Positions 13,105 to 25,769 are shown, counted from the first letter of the stretch. The stretch is 64,000 bases of DNA from Polytrichum commune (GCA_950295325.1 OX485808.1:3162501-3226500); one strand, 5' to 3'. Translations and numbers: made by a program. Notes: generated by a model from the letters alone, not told the origin.

Positions 13105-14809
13105 ATGAGTATGAATTGGGGCACCATCCGGATCATTCTTGGGACCCTGGGAGGCGGTGCCTTGGGGTTTTATGTGATGCACAACGTGGAAAACAATTAC
13201 AAGGTTGGTAGTTTTTATGTCTTTTTTCAACGTTTCATATGTCATAGGGGTTTAGATGACGTGCCACTCTTCCTCCTCAAGAAAGCTTTATATTCATACT
13301 AAAAACCCCTAGTGCATTGTTCCAGACAGGAGAGTTATTCTCCAACTTAACATGACTTTTTAGTCGGGAGTTGGTTGTTTTGCATACAACGCCTTCCATG
13401 CTTGGTAAGTTGTCGGTGCATGCATGGAGGTAGTATGGAGGTTTGAATGAAGAACATTCTTTTTTATATCAGTTCATTGAGGGTCAAGCTCATTTTGGGA
13501 TGCCAAGAGGTGCTTAAATGAGTGTGGCCCTCCATGAGCCGAAATTGGTTGCTCTTCATTCAAATTCAAATATTTTCCATCAGAAGTGGAAAGAAATTAT
13601 TGACATTGTATGCAAAACAACCAATGAAAAGTCATGGGGGACAAACTCTGAACAAAACGTTTCATTGAGTTAAAAAGGTAACTCTATTATCTCTGCCAAT
13701 TGATGCAGATGCACTTATTACTAAACTTTTGGCTTTTGTGTTCCTACTTCAGGGTTTTGTCTTATCTCTCTTGGTTTTTTCTCTTGTGTTGAGGTCTTCT
13801 TACACTTGCTATGCACCAATGTGTTTGATTCTTTCTGTTTCCTCTGGAGATTAGAAGCAGAATTTTTTTGAAGGCACAGACCCACCCTCGGAACTGATGA
13901 AGTTTCATTAGTGGGGATGTTGTGGAAGGTGTCTGGTGTGGTCTCCATGGATTTAAATTGTTGTGGATGGCCCCCAAATGGTCAAATGGTTTGCCACCAT
14001 GCGCTATTGCCGAATGTATGATGTGTTTTCTATTTAATGTGAGTTCTGATTCCTTTGTATCCCTTTGTATATAACTTTAGCAGGTTTGGATTACCTGTCT
14101 CTCGTGGTTATTTATTATGATTTTCTGTGTCCCTTCATCTGTAAGTCTCGTTTGAACATCAATTCTCACAGGGGAATATCTATATCAATATCTATATCTA
14201 TATATGTATATATCATCAGTGATGGTCAGTGGTGAGGTCCTTGGCAGGTTGAAATCCTAGCGTCTTTTATAGGGTTTTGAAGCTGCAGTAGCTTCAGGGA
14301 GAAGCTAGAGACATTTGTAATTAAGAGGGTACCTTTGAGGGCATAGCATTCTTAAGTGGTGGCGTTGGTGCTCTCCTTAGTTAAGCATCTTGGAGAGTAT
14401 ACACTTGGTGAGATTCTATTTGGCAAGGTCTTCAAGTTGAAAATTGGTAGGTTGGAGAAGGCTTTGTCCGAATACAGGTAACAATGAGTTGTTGACTAAT
14501 AGGAGCTTGCCACTTAATTATGCTTGGCATTCATACATGTAATCAAGGACCTTGATTCTTGGATTTATTCTTGACGCTAGAACAGAAAGAGAACATACAT
14601 ACACATGCTTAATAATGCCCTGAAGTATAGTATTCATGACATGGATAATGCAATTGCAAAAGTAGAACCTGGTTCTGGTTTCTTATGTGTTGCCCTGATT
14701 TTGTTTTTTTGTGCTGCAGGAGAAGATAAGGGCTGACATAGCAAAGTTGCAGCAAGAGGAGGGTCAGCTGGGTACCACAAAATCAAAGGAACTGCTTGAT
14801 GCTGAGTAA
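13105..14809 (+). CDS. Small single-pass membrane protein, 62 aa, two exons
   Basis: Exon 1 is 13105-13203 (33 codons, donor AAG|GTTGGT) and exon 2 is 14720-14809 (29 codons plus TAA, acceptor CTGCAG|GAG); both junctions are phase 0. The protein begins MSMNWGTIRIILGTLGGGAL. It has a glycine-rich hydrophobic segment at about residues 8-25, then a charged helix-prone tail containing KIRADIAKLQQEE. This layout (short N-terminus, one membrane span, coiled tail) is typical of small organelle-membrane assembly or anchoring proteins, but I do not recognise the family. ATG 13105 is chosen because the upstream in-frame stretch has no better start; the ATG three codons later is possible. The 1.5-kb intron carries a long-inverted-repeat element. 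The stop lies only 130 bp before the start of the BRO1-like gene, so the two may share a transcript. Confidence 0.65.
13331..13685. mobile_element. Long-inverted-repeat element in intron (copy 1)
   Basis: The left end reads AGAGTTATTCTCCAACTTAA and the right end is a diverged reverse complement ending GGTAACTCT. Inner arms around GGGAGTTGGTTGTTTTGCAT also pair with the right side. A relative sits at 16747-17099. There is no coding capacity and no clear target duplication. It is best described as a foldback or MITE-type non-autonomous DNA element. Confidence 0.55.
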
Positions 14810-14939
14810 TAGGATTGTTTTCTTGAAAATTAATGTAGCAGGATCTGCTATAGAAAATACTTCTACAAATATTTTCCTGTCTTGTGAGTATAGAGCAGTT
14901 TGATTGACAGCCAGAGCTTATCAAGCCCATGAAAGCAAA

Positions 14940-17900
14940 ATGTTGCTCCGTTTCCAGGACCCAGTGAAGTTGAAGACTAAAAGGGTAAGGGTTTAAGAGC
15001 TATACCCCATTGAGACTTTATGTGGACTGTTTTTAAGGCTGGCATGCATACTTGAACCTTAACTTTCCAGGTTACTTGCAGCTGAGTGGACAGATGCTGC
15101 CAGTCATTCCTTTTGACCTAATTAGGGTATGGTCATTTGTAACTCCCATTCTAGTCTTGAAGGCTAATCAGTGCACTAGATAGAGAGGGCGTCATAGGAG
15201 ACTTGGTGATTTATGATAAGTCATGAAGACCACTCTATTGAACGTGGCACACCAATTTTAATGCCACACTAAATCAGATGTTTAGTGTGGTTTAGAAGTA
15301 TCAGCTAAAATTAACTGGCCACTTATATATCTGAGCGTAGTAATCCATGCAGCATTTCTGATGAGTTGTCCAGGATGAATATTGTTGGACATTCTCTTGT
15401 TTGATAATTGATCTTATCCTATCTGGGGATGAGGCTTTTTCCTGATCCTCTGTGGTACCAATTGATTGTAACACGCTTGCAAAACCATGGCAGGTGGTGT
15501 ATGAAGAAACCTATTATGCGCGAGATTCTGGTACTTTAGAGCAACTGAAGGAGCTTAGCACAAAACGGCAAGCCCTTGAAGAATCAATAAATGGAAGCAG
15601 CAGAATTACTCCCGCAATTGCAAGGGAGATGGCTGGTGGTATCACATCTCCAATTTTGCAGGTAATTTTCCTCCCGTCTTATGATCAATTCCTTCATGTC
15701 CTCTATGACTTGTGTTAAAAAAGTTGGGACATACTTGAATATGAATGTGTTTGGTGTTGTGGGAAGTGCTGAACAGGTGAGGTTTTGACGAATATTTATG
15801 GTATGTGTGATTCTTGACAGCTAGTGGTCTCGTGGAATAAAGAATGGAAGTAATTGATACATATTTGCATTGTATTTGAGTGATATTTGGCCTTATTCCT
15901 AAATCTTGTAGGCGTATTGTATACTGACAGTTCTTGGGATATTTACTGTGACATACATAATGTCTTTGGCAGGACCTGCAAAAGCTAGAGCGGTATCTAC
16001 CATTGCTTGAGAATTTGGTCTCTTGTGTGGAAGAGAAGAAGGATAATCCAAAAATCATGCAATGGACTACTGATTTAGCGATTCGATGGACGAGCCCTCT
16101 GAGTGGCTCTAGTGGCAGGGGTTTGACAGGGCCAAAGTATTTTCGTGTGGATGACCTACGGTATGAGCTGGGAATGACTTTCTTCTTGTATGGCTCTCTG
16201 CTGCGAGAGCTTGCTCTAGAGGTGCTATCCAAAGGTACCTCATCGTCCTCATACATGTATGTTTTGTCTGCATGTTATCCTGTGGAATATTGTGTGGAAT
16301 ATTGTGAGATGAGCATGTGGCATTGGTCAAAAGCTTTAAAAACCAATTGTGAGATAGCATCATTTTATGGTGACCATAGCAGTTTGCTCTAAGTTGACTT
16401 GTACACTTTCCTATAGTATGGAATTAATTGTGAAGTTTTTGTTTTGTGTAGACCTTGTGGAGGCTGGAACATTGTTCAGGAAGGCGTCAGGAATTTATCA
16501 GCATTTGGCAGAGAATGTGTTGCCCCCGTTGAAGCCTTCACTGCCACCTGATAGGTGCCCAGAGGCTACAGCATCACTAGCTTCCATCATGAGCATCATC
16601 TGCCTTGCTGAAGCACAGGTTCTTTTCTAACCTGCTTTAAGGGCTTCATTCTATGTTATGAAGAAGGGCTGGAATTACAACTTTGTTCAATAATATATTG
16701 TGGTTGTGAAGTTCGTAGAATGGAATATTGACTTAGAGCGTTAATGAGAGTTATTCTTAACTCAATGGGACTTTTTGACGGGAGTTGGTCTCCTATGATT
16801 TTCCTTTGGTTGTTGTACATACGTTATGAATAAATTCTTTCAACTTGTGGTGCATGCTCAGAGGTAGTGTTTGAATTTGGATGAAGAGCAACCTATTTTG
16901 GTTCATTGAGTCCAAACTCATCTTAGCATCTCTTGAAACATCAAAATGAGTTTGACCCTCAATGAACAATGTAGAATGTTTTTCATTCAAACCTCCACCC
17001 TTCGTCCAAGCATGCACTGAAAACTTTCTGAACATGGAAGGTGTTGCATGCTAATCAACCAACTCCTGACCAAAAGTCATGTTGAGTTAGAGGATAACTA
17101 TGTTGTGAAAGAGCTTCCATTGTAGCTTACTGTAAAGTTTTTACTCGCAGTTTCTCTCATTGGATATGGGAATACCAAGTTCATAGTGGCAGCTGTGTTT
17201 GCACAGAACTCAATTGTTTTACATTGTGGCAAAGGATATTAACTGATGTGATAAACTTTTAAATATTGAAATGTGCTTCAGGCAGTGACAGTTCGGAGGG
17301 CAGAGGAAAAGGCGTCAAGTGGGGGTTTGCTTGCGAAGCTTCATTATGGTGTTGTGCAGTTTCTTGAGGATGCAAGTCTTTTGCTGCGTACAAGCACCAG
17401 TGACTGGAATGATGTATCTGACAAGTTGCGGGTAAGGGAATTTGGATCCTAAATTTATTGTTTATCATAGTTGCAGTAGTACACCTATGGCAGGAGCCAA
17501 TGAAGTCTGGAAAGATAGTCAGTAGTAAATATTTTTTGGGACGGTTGTGAATGGAGTTTACAGTGCATTGTTGTTTGCATAGTCTCTACTTGTATTTCTA
17601 GATACCTTCGCAGTGTCTGTGTGGAGGCACCCTTCAACCATTGGGTTGCCATATGTTGTGAACATTGTGTAATATGTCACTAATTGGAAGTTATTATTTG
17701 AATATGTAAACGCAGATTATTGCTGTGTGCTCGTGCACTTTTCATTATCATTGGCCTTTTGGCAAAATAATTTGTTATTCAGCTAATGTCAGCAAATTGA
17801 CATTGTTTCGCAGAAATTCATTGCAACCTGTGCTGTGCTCCATGAATCACGCAGTCAACGGTATATTGCTGCCGAGTATACTAAGGTTGAAAATTTTGGT

Positions 17901-18578
17901 GTTGCTGTTGGGGTTCTCCGATATTCATTGAGCCGTGTGCAGCCGCTCCGCCCTAGTAAGATTTCAAATCCCTAGGAGATTTGGGCTAAGACGTGATTTG
18001 CGCTTTGGAAGTTTCTAGCTGTAAGCAAAAGGAGTTTCTGTCATTGGCCCTCATTTAGGTCTAGTAGGTTAGCAATAACCTTCATTTTCTCAATGCACCC
18101 CAATTTGATTCTTAGGCCTTCAGAAATCCCAACTTGAAAGCATAATTGTCTATCTTCCTGAATTGTCCCTATTATACTTTTTAAGAGCGCTGAACTAGAT
18201 ACTTGCCTGTCTGTAGCCCAAGGAATTGGAAGTTAAAGAATGTGCGGTGTTTGGCAATGTTATTTTTTGAGTTGTAGGGTCTTGCTTTTGCTTGATTCTT
18301 GTTCAGAGTGACTGTAGGTTTTAGAACAAATAAATGAGAGAATACTGTGTTGTTGAATTGTGACTATTTCAGGTGATGATGTATGGAAGGTGCCGTTCAG
18401 GCAGGAGCAAGATGTCCTTCAGAACATGCTTCGGAAGTGTGAGAATGAGAATGAATTTATCTGGCGTGAAAAAGCACCACCTGTAGATGAGCTTCCAGCT
18501 CTAGAGGGGAAAAAAATTGTGCAACCCATTACCTACCAACCCTTTGGCTTGGATAGGGAGTTCATGTTCGTCACATAG
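14940..18578 (+). CDS. BRO1-like domain protein, 379 aa, seven exons
   Basis: Exons: 14940-14984, 15494-15661, 15973-16234, 16452-16618, 17282-17431, 17814-17955, 18373-18578. All junctions are GT/AG and keep phase; the stop is TAG. The protein starts MLLRFQDPVKLKTKR and contains YYARDSGTLEQLKELSTKR, LQKLERYLPLLENLV, DDLRYELGMTFFLYGSLLRE, LAEAQAVTVRRAEEK and SRSQRYIAAEYTKVENFGVA, ending in REFMFVT. These segments match my recollection of plant proteins annotated 'endosomal targeting BRO1-like', which share the alpha-helical, TPR-like BRO1 fold of ALIX and Bro1p. In that fold the domain binds ESCRT-III at endosomes; a similar role here is inferred from family. The length fits a BRO1-only protein without a V-domain or proline-rich tail. 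Intron 4 holds a long-inverted-repeat element. The start is supported by the short N-terminal exon; the upstream neighbour is only 130 bp away. Confidence 0.88.
16747..17099. mobile_element. Long-inverted-repeat element in BRO1-like intron 4 (copy 2)
   Basis: The left end, AGAGTTATTCTTAACTCAAT, pairs with the right end, which in reverse complement reads AGTTATCCTCTAACTCAACA. Arms extend well over 100 bp, including GGAGTTGGT and a TTTGAATGAA-type block. It is related to the element at 13331-13685 but clearly diverged. It lies wholly within the intron 16619-17281. No coding frame and no convincing target duplication. Confidence 0.6.
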
Positions 18579-20550
18579 CATTGCCACTGTTTTCCCTGAT
18601 TTTTTTAAAGAAAAGTGTGGTTTTCCTCCCATTGTAGCCACTCTTTGTGGCTGCCTGCTTTTGGGCCTCTCTCTCAAGGTGTAAAATTCGACGTTAGGAG
18701 TAAAACATTCGCTTAATTGAAAATCATCCCCTTTGAGGGGTGACAATGCTGCTTACTTTGTCCTTCCTCGGACGACATCTAGCAGACATTTTGGTTTTCA
18801 AATCTCGATAATGGCAAGGTATGACATAGGCTCTTTATTGGAGTTATTCCCATACTCAGGAATAAGACCTGTTCTTGTCAATGTGTTGAGTAGGGTCATG
18901 TGGCATGACTCCACTCCTCGTTTCTTGTACAATGTCATTACAATTGTCTCTTGGGACATTGGTTTACTTCTTTGTGAGACATTTTGTCGTAAGTGCACAG
19001 AAGGAAGGTAGAGCAGCTGAAAAATAGAACTGGGAGCGCGTCTCGATTGTTTTCTATTTTGTGGCCCAAGGCCATCAGGGAACTTGTAATACAATTCAAA
19101 AGCAGTTGTTCTATGAAGGTCTATTCAAACCATCAGATGGCATTACAATATAATGCCACGTGCATTGTATGCCTCTTACCCACTTCCACTTCTCTTAAAA
19201 TTCTGAAAATGTCTGGCATGTTACCCTATGCTGTGACTGGCAGTCCATGCTACTCTTTGCCCACAATCTGTTTGATGTATTATTATCTTGCAACAAGTGC
19301 TTCTGTGGTGGTCACTAATATTAAGCGGACACCTATCATTGAGTGATAGATAGCATGGCCTGTAGTTATGAATGGACACCAAAGAAACACATACTATGGA
19401 AATGATTGGACTATGTACTCAAATTATATACACCTTTATAGGTTCAACTCTGAACACAAATGTGAAGGTGCATGTGTTCACTTAAAAGAGAAAGCAAGTC
19501 TTCACTTTGATCTACACTATTATGACTTTTGCATTTCAACTCGGAATTGAAATTTGAAATGACAATCTTTGTGATTCACAAGTTCACACCTGCTAATTGG
19601 ACGTGGCAATTCCCAAATCCGATCCAACGGTCAAAATTATATGTGGAGTTGGAAGTGTCCGCAATAGGGCTACATATCTTAGGGCCGGTTTCGACTACAA
19701 TGAAGAAGTGCACCGTTCGGTCAAGATTTCCACTCAAAACAAGGCTATTTGAGACAACAATTGGTATGGCAGACAAGATGAAAAAATCCAAAAAGAAAAG
19801 AAGTCTCAAGTTGGAGTTCTTTGGAGGTCAAGCTTCTTGTCCGAGGGTTTGAGGTTGCCCAAGACTATCACACTTGACCTTTAGAAAACTCCCCTAACAA
19901 AAGTGTTACCATGTTGACATCCATGTCATATTTTCATCCATGCTTGAAGTTCTTCATCAAAGAAGTTTTGGCCAAAGTGTAAACCCCAACCGGTGAAGAA
20001 CCCATTTTGTAGCCAATCATGTTGCTCCATTCCCCTAAAATTCTTGACCAATACACTTCTTCACCGTAGTATATATAATATCATCATTGTTTGGTAGATA
20101 TTCTTCTTTCTCACGTGCCATTTGAATGTCCCTCACAAATGATAGACTTCTTACTTAGCCTATCATGTTCTAACTTCTGCACATGCATGCGCATGGAATC
20201 TCTTCAATGAAAGCGCACATTGAATGTAACCCGACTTCTCGGAGCCCACCTCTTGAGAGGGAGGAAGTACCCCTACAGTGACGCTTGGTCAAACATGATC
20301 ACGGTAGAGTAGATTTAGCTCCCATTCACGTCAAGGTAAAAGAAGCCTCGACGTTGTTTTTATTTTATTTTATTGTAACCTAACTCAAGTAACAGCTCAG
20401 GGCTTGCACCTTCCTTGTCCAATAACTTAAGAGGATGGATTGATGCACCCATTGAATTGCCTTGGAGGTCTACCTCATGCTCCGAGAGCCTCTTTCAACA
20501 AACGGTAAGTGGGTCTTAAAACGGTCACTTTTCCCCTTACACCACTTCTC

Positions 20551-20900
20551 GTAGGATATGAAACGCGCAACTAGTGTGAAAGATTAGCAAATCTATGTTG
20601 CGCTTGTAGCCACTTTCCTCATGAATTTCAAAGCTTATATGAATATCTTGTCCAATGTCAAAGTAAAGATTCTCCGAGTCACTAATCCATTGTATAGGTC
20701 CCTTTGATTATGTTGATTATTACATTTAGAGTGGTTAACAAATTTTGAGCACGTAGGTCAATCTTTTTTCCCACACATGTCTATTTGGTGTATGTTCTTA
20801 GATTCACAACCAATCACACACCACTTAAATATAGGTGTCTGTTTAAGACTAGAAACCGAATTAGGCACATCTACCTTGGTCTTGAGTCTTTTAGGTTAAA
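20551..20900 (+). repeat. Dispersed repeat R1, copy b
   Basis: Begins GTAGGATATGAAACGCGCAA and ends near ACATCTACCTTGGTC. It aligns along its length with copies near 0.29, 21.2, 44.7 and 56.1 kb. The internal poly-C run is short in this copy. Confidence 0.6.
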
Positions 20901-21224
20901 TAATTCAGAGGATTGGAAGGACCCATGTGATCATGTATAGAGAAAGAGAATCTTCACTTCAACCTCCTATAACATTAATTTGCATATTAGCTCCAAGGAT
21001 TCTAAAACTTGAAGGGACTATCTTCATGATTCGCAATTAGTAATTCGAGGCAACTTCTTGTTTGATCCAACAACCAAGAATGTTTGGAGAGTTGGAAATG
21101 CTCACAGTTGGGCCACTTACCTGAGGATGAAAAGGAATAGCCATGGGGTACTTGTTGAGGATAAAGTAGTAGTCACAATTTAAGGTAAATGGGTCTTAAA
21201 ATGGTTAACATTTTCCAACTAGCT

Positions 21225-21565
21225 CAATTATTGTAGGATATGAAACACATGTTTAGTATGAGATGGTAAGCAAATTCAAATCGAGGCTGTAGCCACTTTC
21301 CTCAAAATTTTGGAGCTCATATTAATATCTTATTCATCAAATCAAAGTGAATTTTTGTGTGCTCATTAAATGGTCATAGAGGGTCTCCCCCAATCATGTT
21401 AACTATTGAGCCTAGAATGGTCATATACTTTGACCACGGAGTCCAATCTCTTTTAAACACATGTCTTTTGGTATCTATTCTTGGACTAATGCCAAACCTT
21501 ATACCACTCAAATATAGGTGTCCGATGAAAATAAATAACCGAATTAGGCACGCCTACCTTGTGTG
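21225..21565 (+). repeat. Dispersed repeat R1, copy c
   Basis: Begins near TGTAGGATATGAAACACATG and ends at a GAATTAGGCACGCCTACCTT motif. It is only about 300 bp from copy b in the same orientation, so local duplication is likely. Confidence 0.6.
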
Positions 21566-22220
21566 CAACTACCAATGCCCATATGATTTGTAGTACTTAA
21601 CTCTTCTTATCATGTGCTAACGATCATAAGATGATGACAACAATTACAAGATTATGACAACAATCATAGGATTATGACATCAATTTAATGAGGATTAAAT
21701 ATACCTATCCTTTCTGATGAGGTTAAGTGATCTCCTTTAGCAATCAATCTGAGTTCGTGTGCAAGCCTCTAAGACTAATTAAGCATCAAGCGGCTGCTGA
21801 GAATTATGTCGAGCATTCACTAAAGGAGGCTAATAAACGAAGAGATTCCTGTTAAAATGATAGTTTACTTGCTTTACTAATGTATAGGCTGCTTGTTGAT
21901 GGGGAGAGAGGGAATTATCATATGCAAGAGTGCCTCTCATTCATTCAACACGAAAGCCCTAAAATAGTATGCAACCTAAAAGGTTGCATGTACTATATGA
22001 CTTGCTCCAACATTTTTATCTCTGACCCATGTGGATCTCTAATACATGTGGATCACTTGCAGTTCGCATCGTCTAGATTCTCGTCTCAATTTCTTGAACC
22101 ATTTGGTTGAAATTATTGCTTACAGATCGTTTCTAAGGATCGGCATTTCTAAGTTATATCACCGTAGTAGATTGATACCTTAATAAAACCAACCAAATTC
22201 ACATACAAACAGAATTCAGG

Positions 22221-22455
22221 AGTGTTTGGTGGAACTGAAACACAATATCAATAGAACAACACGTTAGTGAAAAAGTTGAACATAGCCATAGTGTCCTAGC
22301 TCATTGGTGGAGTATGATTGAGTGAAGCTTGCAAGAGTGATAATGAATTACTTGTCTAGATACAGAATCGGGATAGGATGTTGCCTGAAGCACCCTTTTA
22401 ATGCTGGATGAGTGTTCGGTGGATCTGGATCACAATATCAATAGAACAACACGTT
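22221..22455. repeat. 45-bp direct repeat pair
   Basis: 22221-22265 and 22411-22455 share AGTGTTYGGTGGAWCTG and CACAATATCAATAGAACAAC, then ACGTT. The spacing is 190 bp. They lie just below the 3' end of the first tandem-family unit. Confidence 0.75.
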
Positions 22456-22765
22456 CATAGCTAGCCAATCGTACCCAGAACTGTTGTAACTATACACATC
22501 AGAACTGTTTCCGACATGGCCGCCATAGTCTCTTGAGAAAAGTTGTTTCAGCTATCCCCAGGTTCTTGTTCGGCAAATGTAAAATCATTACAAAAATAGT
22601 GGACAATCCAAGTTGTACTGTAAACTGGTTGTAAGTACTTATTCACGCAATTCATGTAACGGACTGTACGCTGATGTATCATGTGGCAAGAAGTTTACGA
22701 ATCGCTGTTGTAGAGTATTTCTTGATCAGCAGCTGCTTGAATATGAAAGAGGCTATTAGATGACA

Positions 22766-24189
22766 TCAATAAAATATGAAAGAGAGAGTTACAGTGATGA
22801 CGCCATTTCTCACTTCAGGTTTCTGAATAAATCTTCCGTGCCAGTAAAGAGGAAGAGATATTACGCGGTAGAATGGTCGAGCCTTGCGTTGGCTGAGATT
22901 TCTCCACCAGTAAGTGTACTGCTTGACGTCAACAATTCTATGGCCAAAGAGGAGGACTAGGGTGGGCCCTGTTAACGGTAATGCACAAGTCTGTAAAATC
23001 CAAGAAGAAAAGTTACATTCGGTGCACCATGTTCCTGTATAGTACTACTTCTTCCTATTACATATGAACGAGAAAGATAGGTCAACATGGCAAGGTTGAC
23101 GGTCATATAAGTAATCTATGAGTGATGATTCAATAATCATTGCGGATGAATATTCATAGCGATGGACCTGAGTTTCATAGATATAAATAATCTGAAGCTT
23201 GTTGCACGACAATTTGAACTGACATTTTCACATGGTAGGTTTGCATAAAGCTAACCGAGCGAAAGGATTACTTCTTGACTGCTAATGTAGACGGGATACA
23301 CATACGAGAATTTCTGAACAAGTTGATTTCATGCCAAAGTTTAGTCATTCTGATTAGCTTCTTAGATCATAAAGCTATCTTATACATAAACTTGGAATCA
23401 TGTGGATCGAACCATGATCTCGAAATCCTGAAGACTTGGTATGTCGATCAAAATTTTCAATCCATCCCCTGTCTCGTCTGTGTCCCAGCGCATCATTGCA
23501 TCCTCCAATTTCTCCGCGGGGACGTCTTCCATATTTCCGAGGCTAGTGTACTCGACACTCTCGTTCGCCACAAGTTTGTATTCTGTATCACACAAATTTT
23601 AGTAGCAAGGTGCGTGGAGAAACGAAGATTTGCATTGATGGAATTGCCCCTAAATTACCTTGAATCATTAAATTGCTAAGCTCTGGTTTGTTGTGATAGT
23701 CTCACTACATTTGACCTTGCAAGTACAAGAATGACATTCACCTTTGGAGGCAAAAATCTGCGCTCTCCGATCGTGTCTGCACTTGAGCCACTTGAATAGC
23801 ATCTCATGCTTCTTCATATATTCGTTTCCTTCCGAAGTAGTGTCTGCACGTGGGCTCTAAATAGTTTCAGACCGAACATGCATATTTGTCAACACGTACC
23901 AGCTTGCACACAACCTCCAACGGAGCCATCAACGACGAATATTTCATTAGACGAAATAATAAGGGAAAGCGTCCTATGCATTCAGAAATAGTAATTACGT
24001 CTAATAGCAGCAATCTCAAAACAAGTATATATACTAGTACGGTGACGTGCCCGGCTGACGTGGTGCGAGAACATCCGCCGAGGTTTGCAACTTCCGTATC
24101 GTGGATAGTTCTTTCTGTAACTCCCACACAAAAACGCTGAGAGCTGTGATGGCCACAAACTCCAGGATCAGATTGCGCAAGTTGAACAT
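22766..24189 (-). CDS. Tandem family unit 1 (divergent, possibly functional)
   Basis: An unrecognised family. Supported exons, reading downwards: exon 1 24189-24051 (start MFNLRNLILEFVAITALSVF, a hydrophobic N-terminus), exon 3 23828-23742 (contains FKWLKCRHDRRAQIF), exon 4 23582-23413 (ends IDIPSLQDFEIM) and exon 5 22990-22766 (starts TCALPLTGPT, stop TGA). Exon 2 near 23970-23896 is poorly defined. Phases of exons 3-5 agree with units 2-4. The exon 1 donor appears to be GC (CCGG|GCACGT), as in unit 2. Exon 5 is 74 codons, shorter than the about 111-116 in other units: it lacks the segment after the VVVVI-type strand, including two cysteines. No frameshift was seen in exons 1, 3, 4 or 5. Predicted as a signal-anchored or secreted protein; function unknown. 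Confidence 0.5.
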
Positions 24190-25769
24190 GCTGAGCAGTG
24201 AGGGCGGAACGCGAGATCTTTGTTTCCGTTGGAAGGCTTCACGAAAGATTTTGTTGGCCTAGTTCGAGCTACAGCTCATCACCTTGCACGGTAGCTGTCA
24301 ATCTGAGACTCCATAGCCAACTGAAAAGTGAGATTCAGACAATAGGGATATTGCTGTGGACAGTGACTCAAGCAGTAGTCAAGAAAAAGTGGAAACAAAC
24401 ATCTGCTGAATATGCTTCAAGACTTATCTCGCTCTAAATCTTATCATCAAGCAAAGAGCCCCATAGACATCTCACAATATAACGTTCGATTTAGTTTAGG
24501 TACACACTGAAGTCTGGATTCTCCTTAGAGACATCATGTGGTGGACCATTTGGATTGAAAGCAATGATCTCACTTCCAATTACTCAAGATGGGATGAGAA
24601 AAAAGAGCTTATCAAACACTTTGGCAAGGATTCTTGATTATGAGAGAATTGGATGGGAGAAAGCTTTAAAGTTGTGGGAAAGGTGTACATTTATGAAGAA
24701 TTTTTCGACAACTTTGACATGCTATGCGGCTCACACAACAAGCTTCTCTAAAATCATAGATCGATTTCTAAGATTTTTGGGAATAACAAAGCTCCTTGTA
24801 TTGGTTGTGTAGATCATGCTTATGATTATTACTATTTTAATTTATCCACTTTATGAACCATTGCTCAACATATTATACTCATTTATGTTTGACAAATAAA
24901 ATATCACTCAATTGGATTCCTTGTGGGATTTCATAAATATGTCACTTAAAATTGTAATCATTACGCTTTCTAAGTCACCTTCATTAGCATAAGAGATTCT
25001 CAAAAGTAGGCCATAATCTATCATATTAAATTGCCACGCGGGCACTTTTGGGCAAAGAAATAAGATGTTTTATTTGACTCCAAAGAAAGAAAGGAAAAAA
25101 AAGAGTACAGATTGAAGTCCAACCTGGTTAATATTTGGAATTTTTGATATTCGATCTCTAAGAATTGGTGGAAATCCTTTGACAAGCTCGTATGATTGTG
25201 AATACACTTATTAACCATGAAGGTGTACGCTTCTGTGTAGTGGTGAATATTAGATCCTATCGATGACGTAAATGTCCAGTACCATCAATCAATTCGATCT
25301 ATACAGGATACAAAATTATTACAACGTGTTGCATTGAAAGCGATACTTGAAAATTAAGATCAATTTTGAGCCAAACTACTTGAATGGTCTTATTTAGCAC
25401 GGGAGCCATCACTATGCCTATGAGTTAAACTATCACATGCGCCGAATTATGTTCCAGGCCCGTTCCAGGTCAAGTTCCAACCGTAACAGGCTCTTCCAAA
25501 ACTGTCATCCCTTCTATGGTTGTGGCAGTGTATTTCGGAGCCATTAATTACCATGCACTAGAGGGTCATCAAGTTATTCCAGCTATATGTGCAGTGGATA
25601 CACTACAATTGATTCTGACATTGCTGTCACGTGGTTCCTTGAGATTGTCTTCATGAACTCGTACTCTTCTTTTTTCTCCACTCCTATTTCAGTATACAAA
25701 GATTGAACACTTCGGTACTATTGTAAGCCGGCTGTCAGGACCTGAACTTTTGCAAATAACATTCTATTT
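24190..25769. other. Spacer between tandem units 1 and 2
   Basis: The start (about 24200-24330) resembles the upstream DNA of the other units, including CTAGTTCGAGCTAC. The end (about 25370-25769) resembles the downstream DNA of units 3-5, including a GACATNGCYGTCACG block. In between, near 24530-24650, a plus-strand frame reads MWWTIWIESND, which faintly resembles the W-x-I-W-x-E-R-N tail of non-LTR elements; too short to call. Confidence 0.5.

Larger units (their letters stand above)
18579..22765. other. Intergenic repeats between BRO1-like gene and tandem array
   Basis: The 3' untranslated region of the BRO1-like gene presumably occupies the first few hundred bases; no end site was identified. 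Two R1 copies (about 20551-20900 and 21225-21565) follow. A second repeat type occurs near 19540-19690 and 20980-21130; both contain an AATTTG...GATTCRCAA block and end near GGGCYAC. A 45-bp direct repeat sits at 22221-22455. Short frames here (for example 19529-19852) lie in repeats and show no domains. Confidence 0.55.

Noticed and set aside
22760-22960. Plus-strand 66-codon frame
   Set aside because: Antisense shadow of tandem unit 1 exon 5; similar shadows occur opposite exon 5 of units 3 and 4.
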